Positions 16,940 to 27,139 of a stretch of 64,000 bases of DNA are shown here, piece after piece. The translations under genes and the position numbers were made by a program. Origin of the DNA: Pseudaquidulcibacter sp041917055 (GTDB lineage Bacteria > Pseudomonadota > Alphaproteobacteria > Caulobacterales > Aquidulcibacteraceae); the NCBI GenBank assembly GCA_041917055.1, contig JAYRYJ010000007.1, positions 111,438 to 175,437 on the forward strand, given 5' to 3'. The number at the start of each line of letters is the position of its first letter. Positions within the stretch are counted from its first letter, which is position 1. Under the pieces are notes generated by a model. The model did no database searches. It saw nothing but the letters and a program-made list of their open reading frames with translations, and was not told the DNA's origin.

Positions 16940-17514
16940 CGAGACTTGGGTTACAGTCTAAAAATGCGAACTTTGGGAGGAGCGGAAATAATTTTAACCC
17001 AATATCGACTCCGTGAAACATTTCGGGAGTAAATTATTGGTTCCACAATTTGACAGAAATGCCGCAAAAATAGAGTCAAGATTTGCCTGAAGGGATCCCT
17101 CCATCTTCACCCTTCGTCACGCCTCCGTTTCGCTAAAGAGCGGCCTTTCCCGATTGCATGGGGGACGCGCCAAGCGCTAATCTGAACTGATAAATCCACC
17201 TTATCCTCATGACTATTTTTTGAATTACTATTGAACGTTTATTTCAAAATAGTTGGTGCAAAACTGCCTTTATGACGGGTTTTGACCAAGAAAATGGTCA
17301 ATATTTGTGACGAATTTTTTTGCAAAAAATGTGTATTTTTCAACAGATTTCGAACCAAATGAGGGTAAATTGGTTTTTGAAGACATTGTTTTTAAAAAGG
17401 AATTTCAACAAATGATAACAAATGTGAACATTTTCGCGCGCGCGTATGAGGGCGACAATGATTTGACCTGCTGTGCCAAATAGTGAATAGGGGCTATAAA
17501 GGATTGCGCCACTA
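16940..17514. other. Gene-free interval with one operator-like repeat
   Basis: No coding region with convincing composition is seen. At 17282-17301 TTGACCA and TGGTCAA are perfect 7-bp arms around AGAAAA, about 215 bp before the MFS gene; this could be a binding site for its regulator. The stretch from 17310 on is strongly A+T rich. Confidence 0.4.
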
Positions 17515-18705
17515 ATGACCGTAACGAATAGATTAATAGACGACAAACGCGCACTAAACACTGTAACCAGGCTTTCAATTGCCCAAGCGCTCGCTGGGGC
17601 GAATGCCTCAGTCATATTTGCGACCGGTGCAATTATTGGTTCGCAAATTGCGCCGAATAAAGAATTGGCGACAATGCCACTAAGCATTTTTGTAATCGGC
17701 ATGGCGCTTGGCACTTTGCCGAATGGTTATATAGCGCGCGAATTTGGGCGGCGTGTCTCGTTTTTGATTGGCACGACGTATGGCTTTATCGCGGGCTGTT
17801 TGGGGGCTTTGGCAATCCTCAATAATTCATTTGTTTTATATTGTATCGCGACTTTTTTTGGCGGGCTTTACGGCGCGGTGGTGCAGAGTTTTCGTTTCGC
17901 CGCTGCTGACGGCATTGATGCCGGAATTCGCCCCAAGGCTTTGGCATGGGTTATGGCGGGTGGTGTTTTCGCGGGCATTTTAGGCCCGCGCCTTGTGACT
18001 TATACTATGGCAATCGGCGAAAACCTATTCCTTTATTCTTATATTTCCCAGGCGGTAATTGCATTAATTGCGGCAGGAATTTTAGCAGGTGTGAAAGTGC
18101 CAAATTCCGAAGTGGCCATTTCGGGTGGACGAAACATAAGCGAAATAATTCGCAATAAAGCATTCATAATCGCCATGCTTTGCGGTGTCATTTCCTATAC
18201 AATGATGAATCTTATGATGACGTCGGCGCCATTGGCAATGAAAATGTGTGGATTGGGAATTTCGCAATCAAATCAATCTATTGAGTGGCATATTATTGCG
18301 ATGTATGCCCCCAGTTTCTTTACCGGCAATCTTATTACCAAATTCGGCGCAAAACGCATTGTATCTATTGGTCTTTTGATACTTTGTTTCGCAGCAATTG
18401 TCGGCCTTTCAGGTAATAATTTTGGGAATTTCAGTTGGGCATTGATACTATTGGGTTTGGGGTGGAATTTCGGCTTTGTCGGTGCGTCAAATATGATTTT
18501 GGAAACCCATAGCCCTGAAGAAAAAACGCGCGTTCAATCCTTAAATGACTTCCTCATTTTCGGCGCAATGGCAATCGGTTCATTCCTGTCGGGCCATGTT
18601 TTGGTGGCCTATGGGTGGGGCATGATTAATAAGATAGTGCTAGTGCCATCTGCGGCAGCGTTGGCATTATTGCTATTGTATGGTGGGAAGAATAGGGCGG
18701 CCTAA
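17515..18705 (+). CDS. MFS transporter
   Basis: 396 residues with about twelve hydrophobic helices, e.g. SIFVIGMALGTLPNGYIA, then the MFS loop 2-3 signature as REFGRRVSFLIG, IAGCLGALAILN, and ILLGLGWNFGFVGASNMIL in the second half. Major facilitator transporters move small solutes with protons across the inner membrane; the substrate cannot be read from sequence. ATG follows GCGCCACTA, a weak ribosome site. The gene converges on purQ with a 4-base overlap. Confidence 0.88.
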   Translation: MTVTNRLIDDKRALNTVTRLSIAQALAGANASVIFATGAIIGSQIAPNKELATMPLSIFVIGMALGTLPNGYIAREFGRRVSFLIGTTYGFIAGCLGALAILNNSFVLYCIATFFGGLYGAVVQSFRFAAADGIDAGIRPKALAWVMAGGVFAGILGPRLVTYTMAIGENLFLYSYISQAVIALIAAGILAGVKVPNSEVAISGGRNISEIIRNKAFIIAMLCGVISYTMMNLMMTSAPLAMKMCGLGISQSNQSIEWHIIAMYAPSFFTGNLITKFGAKRIVSIGLLILCFAAIVGLSGNNFGNFSWALILLGLGWNFGFVGASNMILETHSPEEKTRVQSLNDFLIFGAMAIGSFLSGHVLVAYGWGMINKIVLVPSAAALALLLLYGGKNRAA

Positions 18706-19358
18706 GCAACAAGACTTTGAAAAACGCCCGCGCCATCGTCCGATCCCAATTCTTTGGCAAAGGCGCGGTCAGGGTGGGGCATAAGGCCCAAAACATTGCC
18801 TTTGGAATTAACAATACCCGCAATATCCTCCATCGAGCCATTGGGTGTATTGACGTATTTGAAGGCAATCAAATTCTCGTCATGAAGCCTATCCAAAGTC
18901 TCTTGATCGGCGAAATAATTGCCTTCGCCATTGCCGACAGTCATAATCGGGTTTGGTTGGCCTTTATAGGCGCGGGTGAAAATTGTGTCATAATTCGTGA
19001 CCTTCAATTCCACTTCTTTGCAAATATATTTTAGACTTGAGTTGCGCAAAAGCGTGCCGGGCAAAAGGCCCGCTTCGCAGAGGATTTGAAACCCGTTGCA
19101 AATGCCCAAAATCGGCGTGCCGCGTTCGGCATGGCGCATGATTTCATTATTGATTGGCGAACGAACAGCCATTGCACCACATCGTAAATAATCACCGTAT
19201 GAAAACCCGCCGGGGATAATGATTAAATCCAAATCATCGGCAAGTTGGGTTTCTTTATGCCAGATCATATCGGTTTTGGCATTAATTGTAGTTTCGGCGG
19301 CAACTTTACAATCGCGATCGCAATTTGAACCGGGATAAACTATTACAGCGGCTTTCAT
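18702..19358 (-). CDS. purQ: FGAM synthase subunit PurQ
   Basis: Glutaminase subunit of FGAM synthase, supplying ammonia to PurL. 218 residues, class I glutamine amidotransferase: KAAVIVYPGSNCDRDC N-terminus, PGGFSYGDYLRCGA oxyanion loop, nucleophile Cys in ILGICNGFQILCEAGLLPG, and the His/Glu pair near LGLMPHPDRAF. It lies 2.8 kb upstream of purL with higBA and the MFS gene between, unlike the compact purSQL clusters of many relatives. Confidence 0.97.
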   Translation of the reverse strand: MKAAVIVYPGSNCDRDCKVAAETTINAKTDMIWHKETQLADDLDLIIIPGGFSYGDYLRCGAMAVRSPINNEIMRHAERGTPILGICNGFQILCEAGLLPGTLLRNSSLKYICKEVELKVTNYDTIFTRAYKGQPNPIMTVGNGEGNYFADQETLDRLHDENLIAFKYVNTPNGSMEDIAGIVNSKGNVLGLMPHPDRAFAKELGSDDGAGVFQSLVA

Positions 19359-19417
19359 TTATGATTCCTGCAAGAATGGGCTTCCTTTAGAGTTTTTTTC
19401 GCCCTTAAGCAACGCAA

Positions 19418-19987
19418 TCATTCCACAATTCTCACCTCGGGCCATCTTTCAATGATGGAATGGGATTTCTCCAAAAACCTATCATAGGCACCGCGTTTTG
19501 GATTATGGCGTAAAACCATATTGAACATGTCCTCAAGCCCCGCAGGCGCAGCAATTGTAATGTCTTCATTTTCTTCAAGTCGCACCGCAATCATATGGGC
19601 AAAGCACAAATATCTATCGAGGCTTTCGTCAGTATTAGACAAAGGCGCATATTCGCCACCGAACTTATTCTTAAACCACAAATGCACCCGTGCCTGATTG
19701 CGCACTTCGGCGCGCGCCGCCAATGTCGGGGGAAGGGCAGTATCAATTCGCTTTATCCAAACATCTTCGGCATCATAACTTGTGTCGGGGTCGAAATAAG
19801 CAATGTCAAAATCCTTTATGCCATAATCGCTATCACGCCCAGTTAAATGATTGAAAACCGTTCCATAAACAGCGCCCGAAACAATGCGCCAATCCGGCAA
19901 TTTTTGTGCGCGGCAAGTTTCCATTACTTTCATCAAAGTGGTGGAGGCGCGAAGGATTTCTTTTAATTTCGATTCTAGATCACTCAT
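19418..19987 (-). CDS. Nucleotidyltransferase family protein (COG3575-like)
   Basis: 189 residues. WRIVSGAVYGTVFNHLTGRDSDYGIKDFDIAYFD has the shape of an NTP_transf_6-type nucleotidyltransferase, with GxV...D and the DFDIAYFD acidic pair as likely metal ligands. Then ARAEVRNQARVHLWF, YAPLSNTDESLDRY and a TIAAPAGLEDMFNMVLRHN segment follow, all usual in this family. No substrate has been assigned to the group. It lies 59 bp upstream of purQ on the same strand. Confidence 0.75.
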   Translation of the reverse strand: MSDLESKLKEILRASTTLMKVMETCRAQKLPDWRIVSGAVYGTVFNHLTGRDSDYGIKDFDIAYFDPDTSYDAEDVWIKRIDTALPPTLAARAEVRNQARVHLWFKNKFGGEYAPLSNTDESLDRYLCFAHMIAVRLEENEDITIAAPAGLEDMFNMVLRHNPKRGAYDRFLEKSHSIIERWPEVRIVE

Positions 19988-20098
19988 GAAATAACAATAA
20001 AGCGTGACAATTTGCGCGCAAGAATTTTTGGCAATTCTCGTTCATTTAACTTTCAGTAACACCGTAATAATGTTAAGAAACCATACAGGGAGGATAGT

Positions 20099-20539
20099 AT
20101 GAAAAAAGCCCTAATCATTGCCATTGGCATTGCCGCATTAAGCGGTGGTTTTGCTTTTGCGCAAATTAACACACAGTTTCTAAAACCGCTTGAAGTTAAG
20201 GCGAACCCAAGTGCGGCCAAAGTTGCACCAACCGTAGAGAGTTTGCAGGCTGAAAATGCAAAACTGAAACAGAAAATTAAGACCCTGAATGATGAAATTG
20301 CGGCGCTTAATGGCCGCATTGTCAATTTCACTTCAAAAGGCGGCTCTGAAGTGCATGCATATTGTGAAAGCCAATTTATGTCTGTCAATACTGCGGGCGC
20401 CCGCGAAGATTGCTCTTATTCCGGCTATGTTTGCGGCGAAGTTACCGGTCTTTGCAAAACCCAATGTAATGTTACCGACGATTGTTCACCCGGCTTTGTT
20501 TGTGACACCGAGGTTCATGTCTGTGTAAGGCCGTATTGA
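20099..20539 (+). CDS. Secreted coiled-coil protein with Cys-rich C-terminus
   Basis: 146 residues. Signal peptide MKKALIIAIGIAALSGGFAFA with an AFA-Q cleavage site. Residues about 48-80 (ESLQAENAKLKQKIKTLNDE...) form a heptad coiled coil. The last 50 residues hold eight cysteines: YCESQF, EDCSYSGYVCGEVTGLCKTQC, DDCSPGFVCD and HVCV. The DDCSPGFVC pattern resembles small disulfide-rich modules of secreted proteins, but I do not recognise a named family. AGGGAGGA precedes ATG. Its 3' end overlaps thiD by 25 bases, convergently. Confidence 0.7.
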   Translation: MKKALIIAIGIAALSGGFAFAQINTQFLKPLEVKANPSAAKVAPTVESLQAENAKLKQKIKTLNDEIAALNGRIVNFTSKGGSEVHAYCESQFMSVNTAGAREDCSYSGYVCGEVTGLCKTQCNVTDDCSPGFVCDTEVHVCVRPY

Positions 20540-21324
20540 TGGTTCAAAGGCCCATGGCCTTTGCCAAAGCCTTTGGCGGTCTCTATAGCCTTGAAAACAT
20601 ATTCGCGTGATTTTTCCACCGCATCATTAAGCGAAAACCCGCGCGCCATATAGGTTGCAATCGCGCTTGCCAAAGTGCAGCCTGTGCCATGTGTTGAGGT
20701 GGAATTTATGCGTTTGGCTTCAAAAAAGGTTTCGCCCATTTCGGTCGCCAATAAATCGGTGAAAGTTTCACCTTCAATATGACCACCTTTCACCAAAACG
20801 GCGCGCGCGCCCAATCTCAAGATTCTCTCCGCCGCGCGCCTTTGCCCGTCAAGGTTTTCAACTGTGCACTCGGCCAATTTTTCGGCCTCAGGCGCATTTG
20901 GTGTCAATAATGTGGCATTCGGAATCATAATTGCGCGCACCGCCGAAATTGCTTTTTCAACCAATAAAGCATGTCCGCCTTTGGCGACCATTACTGGGTC
21001 AATTACACGCGCGATTCTTGGGTAAAGCGCCATGGTTTCACCAATCGCCTCAACCACATCCACAGTTCCCAACATTCCGGTTTTAATACAATCGGCGCCG
21101 ATATCATCCATGACGCAAATGATTTGATCTTTTATGGTTTTGGTGGGAATTGGGTGAACGTCAAATACACCCAATGTGTTTTGCACCGTTATTGCCGTAA
21201 CTGCTGTCATGGCATAACCGCCATTCATAGTAACCGACTTAATGTCCGCCTGAATACCCGCGCCACCGCCCGAATCCGAACCGGCAATAATAAGAACACG
21301 TCCTTGGTTTTCTGAATTTGTCAT
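20515..21324 (-). CDS. thiD: Hydroxymethylpyrimidine/phosphomethylpyrimidine kinase
   Basis: Phosphorylates HMP and HMP-P in thiamine biosynthesis and salvage. 269 residues of the ribokinase family: IIAGSDSGGGAGIQADIKSV at the N-terminus with the pyrimidine site, DCIKTGMLG, VIDPVMVAKGGHALL, and the anion hole with catalytic base HGTGCTLASAIA near the C-terminus. No other thi gene is in the window. Last chromosomal gene before tRNA-Ala and the mobile element. Confidence 0.95.
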   Translation of the reverse strand: MTNSENQGRVLIIAGSDSGGGAGIQADIKSVTMNGGYAMTAVTAITVQNTLGVFDVHPIPTKTIKDQIICVMDDIGADCIKTGMLGTVDVVEAIGETMALYPRIARVIDPVMVAKGGHALLVEKAISAVRAIMIPNATLLTPNAPEAEKLAECTVENLDGQRRAAERILRLGARAVLVKGGHIEGETFTDLLATEMGETFFEAKRINSTSTHGTGCTLASAIATYMARGFSLNDAVEKSREYVFKAIETAKGFGKGHGPLNHQYGLTQT

Positions 21325-21467
21325 TTTGGTTAAATAGGTTTTGAATTATTGGCTGTAAAGATATAGCGGCAGGAAAGCGGAATTTATGGGCTTAATTTAA
21401 GACCCAATCTGCATTTTAATATTGCCACAAACAAAACCCTCTGTTAGCAGCATGACCGTTATTATTT

Positions 21468-23058
<1,591 letters not shown>

Positions 23059-23062
<4 letters not shown>

Positions 23063-23391
23063 GGTGAGTAATCCTCAATTTGTTTGTTTTTTATATCTTT
23101 GGAAATATCACCCTCGGCATTCAAAATGTCATCGAGGTCAACAGGCTCACGCTTTGTGAGAGCCTTTGTTTTATCATAGTCTATTGCGGTTTGTGAAGTA
23201 ATTTTATCTCTTGCCTGTATAGCTAAATCCACCGCTCCTAAGCCCAATGAATTATCGACAAATACTTGCGAAATCATCATCAAGATTTTGACAACATCAT
23301 CCTTTTGAGATGCGTCATAGCCTTCGAGCTTATTGGTCAAAGCCCGATATTTATCCTTATTGCGTTCAAAAATTTCTTGTAAACTATCCAT
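23059..23391 (-). CDS. Hypothetical protein upstream of the recombinase
   Basis: 110 residues, MDSLQEIFERNKDKYRALTNK..., soluble, acidic and mostly helical; residues 30-65 (DVVKILMMISQVFVDNSLGLGAVDLAIQ) could pack as a helical hairpin. It overlaps the recombinase start by four bases, so the two are co-translated, and it may be an accessory of integration or excision. That role is only a guess from position. No family recognised. Confidence 0.6.
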
Positions 23392-23446
23392 ACAATCTCA
23401 CTTCAAAGAGCATTTTGCTCTAATGAAGGCATTTTAGATTGTTCAA

Positions 23447-23487
23447 GAATAAATCTGGGGGCAAGTATGCTTTCGCCAGATTTATTC
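23447..23487 (-). promoter_or_regulatory. Hairpin leader of the recombinase operon
   Basis: GAATAAATCTGG (23447-23458) and CCAGATTTATTC (23476-23487) are perfect 12-bp arms, 56 bases upstream of the 23391 start. The left side of the loop on the minus strand contains TTGCCCCC, one base from the TTTCCCCC motif found before other element genes. Leader or promoter function is inferred. Confidence 0.5.
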
Positions 23488-23549
23488 ACCAATTCTTAGG
23501 ATATCATTTTCCGAATTATGTAATCAACACAAATTCGTGTTGCGGCGCA

Positions 23550-23927
23550 TTATCGCTCTTTGTCCTTATCACGCCCGCGCGGTCTGGTTGGGTCATTGCC
23601 TTTGGAACGCGCAACCATGTTTTCGACCTTGTTTTGAATATTGCTTAATCGCTTTTTGAAATTACCGTTCACTTTTATCCTTGCGGCCTTGGTAGCTTTT
23701 TGTGATGGGGAGATTTGCTGCCCATGCGGTGTAAGCTGCATGGAAGGCGCGGAATTGGATTTTAGAAGATCGCCATAGCGGCGATTAATCCACTTACCTT
23801 GGTTTTTCTCAAAATGCGTTGTGGCTTTTTGGGTTATTTCTGCCCCGCGTTTGCGAATGGCAATTTCCGCCGCAGTTCGATTAACTTCGGTGTTGAATGT
23901 TCCTTTGATTGGGTCGGATTTCTTCAT
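23550..23927 (-). CDS. Basic hypothetical protein next to the coupling protein
   Basis: 125 residues, strongly basic: MKKSDPIKGTFNTEVNRTAAEIAIRKRGAE, then THFEKNQGKWINRRYGDLLKS and a Lys/Arg-rich tail ending RPRGRDKDKER. Likely disordered at both ends. It overlaps the coupling-protein stop by four bases and should be made with it, so a DNA-binding or transfer-accessory role is possible, but no family is recognised. Confidence 0.6.
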   Translation of the reverse strand: MKKSDPIKGTFNTEVNRTAAEIAIRKRGAEITQKATTHFEKNQGKWINRRYGDLLKSNSAPSMQLTPHGQQISPSQKATKAARIKVNGNFKKRLSNIQNKVENMVARSKGNDPTRPRGRDKDKER

Positions 23928-25480
23928 TCATCAATCCCCCAATCTGGCTCAATTATTTGAGCGCCCATTTTGTGCATTTCGCGAACATCCTTAATGGCGT
24001 CACGCCATGCGGGGATTTTGTAATAAGGGATGGTATCCGCCACGATTAAATGAGGCATATCGGAAAGCCTTACGATATGTTTGCTTTGACCCAAGCTCAA
24101 AATATCTTCGGTTTGAAGAACGCTACGTTTGGATTCAGAAAGGCCGGCATTGCCAGATTGTTGAATGCCGCCATTGTGACCAATATTGCGGTTAAGAATG
24201 GTCTTGGTTCCCGATAGTTTTTCAATATCGTTTAAAACAGATGTTTCCGTGACATTCTTATAAATGGTAACCGCCGCTTGGTTTTCAAATTCGGTCACAA
24301 GGTCTTTGGAATAATAATCAAACAATGATTGACGCGTTTGCGAAAGCATCCATAGATTTATGCCGCGTGCGCGATAAAGGCGTAACGCCTTGGCAATCGC
24401 CGGCACATAATATTGCGGCATTTCATCAAGGAAAAATGTAACAGGAATATCGCCATTAGCCGCCGCAACACTCTCAATGGCATGATTGATATTAAGCGCA
24501 AGCCATCGCCTTGCGGCTTCAATCTTTGAGGCTGGAAGCATGATATAAACAATTGTGGGCTTTTGCTTTAATGTTGCAAAATCAAACTGATTATAGCGTG
24601 TGGTGCATTCAAGTGATGTATCGGGGCGAAACTCCGATACCGCTTTTGATATTTCAGAAATATAGGCCGACCATTCTTTTGGAACGGTTTCTGCCATATC
24701 GGCATATTTATGGGCGCGGCTTGCCACAGTTTCATCGTCGCTTGCCTTTGCAAAAGCGAAGAAATTATCTAATTCCTCACCGCCCATATTGGCAAAGCGC
24801 CATAACCAACCGGGGTTTAGTTTTAATGGGTCGTCGGTTACAAAATATTGTAATAGCCACGATAAGATTTGTTGTGCGCCGGTATAAACCCACCCATTAT
24901 CACCTTGCTTTTTAGGCGTAGGGCAAAGTAATTCCGCAATTTCATCATATTCGCTATCTATCTTTTTTCCTGATAGTTTTAAGTCCAATAGCCTTGATAA
25001 TGGATTTACCATGGAATTGGGAAAGCCATGAAGCCCAAACGGATTTAAGAATATGCAATCGTAACCCAATGCCTCGGCACGATATTTTGCACTTGCATAG
25101 GCATTCTCTCCCTCTTTAATGTCAATCACCACGATAGAACGGGATTTGATATAGGCCAGATTAGGAAAGACAAAACTAACATTCTTACCACCGCCCGCGC
25201 GAAGATAAGTCAGCAAACTACCATCGCCATTATAGGTCATAAGTTTTCTATCAAACCCGCCAACCACCAAACCACGACCCGTCAATAAATTTGCGGATTT
25301 AACATCGTGAAGATTTGCCAAACGGCCATTGCCAAGTTCACCCGATGGCTTTGCATTACGCATGAGCCATTCGGTATGTTGGGCTCGGATTATCGCATTA
25401 TGCTCCATTGCCGATTGGGTAAGGCCTTTGTGGGTTTGGTTGAATGTTCCCCATAAAGAGCCAAAGCGATTCTTACTCAT
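23924..25480 (-). CDS. VirD4/TraG-like type IV coupling protein
   Basis: About 518 residues from ATG 25480, which sits 8 bases inside the upstream gene. The N-terminal part lacks obvious membrane helices. The ATPase core shows a Walker A-like loop YLRAGGGKNVSFVFPNL, where Asn follows the Lys in place of the usual Ser, Thr or Gly; VVIDIKEGENAYASA and NPFGLHGFPNSMVNPLSR as in VirD4; Walker B VTFFLDEMPQYY; and LWMLSQTRQSLFDYY with the conserved Gln. Such proteins bring the relaxase-DNA complex to a secretion channel. Its presence with a relaxase at the other end marks the element as self-targeting but channel-less. Confidence 0.85.
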   Translation of the reverse strand: MSKNRFGSLWGTFNQTHKGLTQSAMEHNAIIRAQHTEWLMRNAKPSGELGNGRLANLHDVKSANLLTGRGLVVGGFDRKLMTYNGDGSLLTYLRAGGGKNVSFVFPNLAYIKSRSIVVIDIKEGENAYASAKYRAEALGYDCIFLNPFGLHGFPNSMVNPLSRLLDLKLSGKKIDSEYDEIAELLCPTPKKQGDNGWVYTGAQQILSWLLQYFVTDDPLKLNPGWLWRFANMGGEELDNFFAFAKASDDETVASRAHKYADMAETVPKEWSAYISEISKAVSEFRPDTSLECTTRYNQFDFATLKQKPTIVYIMLPASKIEAARRWLALNINHAIESVAAANGDIPVTFFLDEMPQYYVPAIAKALRLYRARGINLWMLSQTRQSLFDYYSKDLVTEFENQAAVTIYKNVTETSVLNDIEKLSGTKTILNRNIGHNGGIQQSGNAGLSESKRSVLQTEDILSLGQSKHIVRLSDMPHLIVADTIPYYKIPAWRDAIKDVREMHKMGAQIIEPDWGIDE

Positions 25481-26270
25481 GATCGCCACCATAAGATTTT
25501 TGCGCATGAAGTTTTGGAAGCGCAGGAAGTTCAGGCGTTTCGATGTCATTAACAGATGCCAACACGTCTTCCGGTGACATCAAAGTTTCATCAATTTCGG
25601 CAATTGGTTGAACACGCGATTCTTCCGCAAATTTGCGCAAAGTCTCTGCTGCCATTTCGCCTGCATCAACGCCATATTGCGTGAATTTTGAACCTGACCC
25701 CGGTTCAAAGGCATCTATGAAGTGACCCAATGCAATAGCACCACTTCCCACACCAACATCGGTTGCATGAAGGCGTTCGGCAACATTCATCATGCGGTCT
25801 GTGAACTTATTATTTGCCTCCAAATAGGCTTGGGTAACAACTTGATTGCGTTGATATGCCGCCGAATAATATTGCAAAATCGCATCGATTTTGGCTTTTT
25901 GGGCATTATTACTTTGTTCAATATAGGTACGGGTTTGCGCCTGATATTGGTCTAATTGCGCTTGGTATTGGGTTTCAATGCCTTTGGTCGCATCGACTAC
26001 TGCTTCGTCAATTGACGCTTCATACGATCCAACCACATGACTTGGTTTGAAATCAAGAGGCGCATATTTTTCGAAGCCAACAAACAACGCCGTAATAAAT
26101 GCCATTGATATTGCCGACACCATAAAAGGGTGCATAGGTTGTTTTGGTGGTGGTGGATAATACGCAACGCCTTGAGGGTAATAAGTTTGCGGCTGCATCA
26201 TTCCGACATTCACTGGCACGATGTTTTGTGGTGCTTCATATTGGTATGGGGTGTCTGATTCTGTGGTCAT
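25473..26270 (-). CDS. Membrane-anchored hypothetical protein of the transfer operon
   Basis: 265 residues. A Pro/Tyr/Gln-rich N-terminus (YYPQGVAYYPPPPKQP) precedes one membrane helix at about 48-66 (PFMVSAISMAFITALFVGF). The rest is a long helical, Gln-rich region (YQAQLDQYQAQTRTYIEQSNN) likely to form a coiled coil, then a C-terminal acidic tail. Because the coupling protein has no membrane helices of its own, this partner, which overlaps it by eight bases, may anchor it to the inner membrane; that is an inference from order and topology. Confidence 0.65.
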   Translation of the reverse strand: MTTESDTPYQYEAPQNIVPVNVGMMQPQTYYPQGVAYYPPPPKQPMHPFMVSAISMAFITALFVGFEKYAPLDFKPSHVVGSYEASIDEAVVDATKGIETQYQAQLDQYQAQTRTYIEQSNNAQKAKIDAILQYYSAAYQRNQVVTQAYLEANNKFTDRMMNVAERLHATDVGVGSGAIALGHFIDAFEPGSGSKFTQYGVDAGEMAAETLRKFAEESRVQPIAEIDETLMSPEDVLASVNDIETPELPALPKLHAQKSYGGDHE

Positions 26271-26275
26271 ATCGT

Positions 26276-26332
26276 GATTTCCTTCTTTGGCAGGAAATCA
26301 TTGCCACAGGTATGAATTGAAGTCGGGGGAAA
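26276..26332 (-). promoter_or_regulatory. Leader with RBS hairpin and TTTCCCCC motif
   Basis: On the minus strand TTTCCCCC (plus 26325-26332) lies 55 bases before the 26270 start. Nearer the gene GATTTCC and GGAAATC (26276-26282 and 26293-26299) pair perfectly around a 10-base loop that contains the AAGAA part of the ribosome site, so folding would hide the start region. Confidence 0.45.
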
Positions 26333-26336
26333 CTAA

Positions 26337-26621
26337 TTAGAACGGAATATCGTCAAGATTGTTGGGAATGTTACGATAAAACCCATTATTGAATTCACCT
26401 TGGAAAATTTTGGTATCAATAATTTCAAATAATGCCTTCAAAACATCATCGTCATTCCAACTTCTGCCGACAGTTATATTTAATCCATCGAAAAGATAAA
26501 TCTGCCCTAATTGACCGACATTCAAATGGAAATTGCCGTTCCCAAGACTATGGATGGTAAAATATAAATTGCCCTCTTTAGTCGATGAAATTCCTCTATA
26601 ACGCTTCTTACGCTTTGGCAT
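26337..26621 (-). CDS. Small hypothetical protein
   Basis: 94 residues, MPKRKKRYRGISSTKEGNLYFTIHSLGNGNFHLNVGQLGQIYLFDGL..., with a basic N-terminus and alternating beta-like segments; the C-terminus is FYRNIPNNLDDIPF. GAGGA lies four to eight bases ahead of ATG 26621. On the minus strand TTTCCCCC is found 49 bases upstream (plus 26670-26677). No family recognised. Confidence 0.55.
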   Translation of the reverse strand: MPKRKKRYRGISSTKEGNLYFTIHSLGNGNFHLNVGQLGQIYLFDGLNITVGRSWNDDDVLKALFEIIDTKIFQGEFNNGFYRNIPNNLDDIPF

Positions 26622-26687
26622 GTTTCCTCACTAATTTGCGGGCACTTTAGCCGAATGACTGAAACATTTGGGGGAAACTAACCCGCC

Positions 26688-26909
26688 CTAAAGGGCAAAT
26701 TGGCTTTGGTTTGGCTGGTTCTTTGAAACATTGCTTTTGAATTTAGTCACGCGAATTGCGCCACGCTTTGGCATCTTGTTCGGCTTTATCCCTATAATTT
26801 CTAATGCTTTGAAGTGGGGGATATTTCCGTTACTTTGGATTTCAGATGTCCATTTTTGACCATATAAATTGGGATATATATCAAGCGGGTTTTTTCGTTT
26901 TATCGCCAT
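26688..26909 (-). CDS. Possible small basic protein
   Basis: 73 residues from ATG 26909 (MAIKRKNPLDIYPNLYGQKWTSEI...). A TTG at 26954 would lengthen it by 15. The composition is Lys/Asn rich like neighbouring element genes, and a GGAAAAG lies just ahead of the ATG, rather close. No family recognised; coding status is uncertain. Confidence 0.35.
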   Translation of the reverse strand: MAIKRKNPLDIYPNLYGQKWTSEIQSNGNIPHFKALEIIGIKPNKMPKRGAIRVTKFKSNVSKNQPNQSQFAL

Positions 26910-26994
26910 CTTTTCCAATACGGTGGTCGCTGTCTTGAATGCCTTTACCTTCAAACCTGTGGCGTTTGTTGTCCATTTAATTTGACGTGTTTGG

Positions 26995-27104
26995 CAGGTG
27001 TAACTTTGGGTTCAACGGGCTGCCCGTTCAATTCGCGTGGCTCCCGTGTTACCCGTTCCCCGATGGTGAACCCCAAGTTTTAACCACCTGCCTTTGTCTC
27101 CCCC
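26995..27104 (+). promoter_or_regulatory. Structured leader A (before the 27140 gene)
   Basis: The arms 26995-27014 (starts CAGGTGTAACTTTGGG) and 27067-27090 (ends TTTTAACCACCTG) pair over some 18-20 bp with small bulges. Inside, ACGGGC-T-GCCCGT forms a tight hairpin and CGTGTT lies at 27055-27060. TCTCCCCC follows at 27097-27104, 36 bases before the start codon. The same order of parts is seen in leaders B and D and, less fully, C. Confidence 0.6.
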
Positions 27105-27139
27105 GTCAAATGAACAATCAAAGCCAGCAGGAGGCAGAC

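Noticed and set aside
17340..17714. 124-codon minus-strand frame before and across the MFS start
   Set aside because: Antisense to a clear membrane protein and without a ribosome site.
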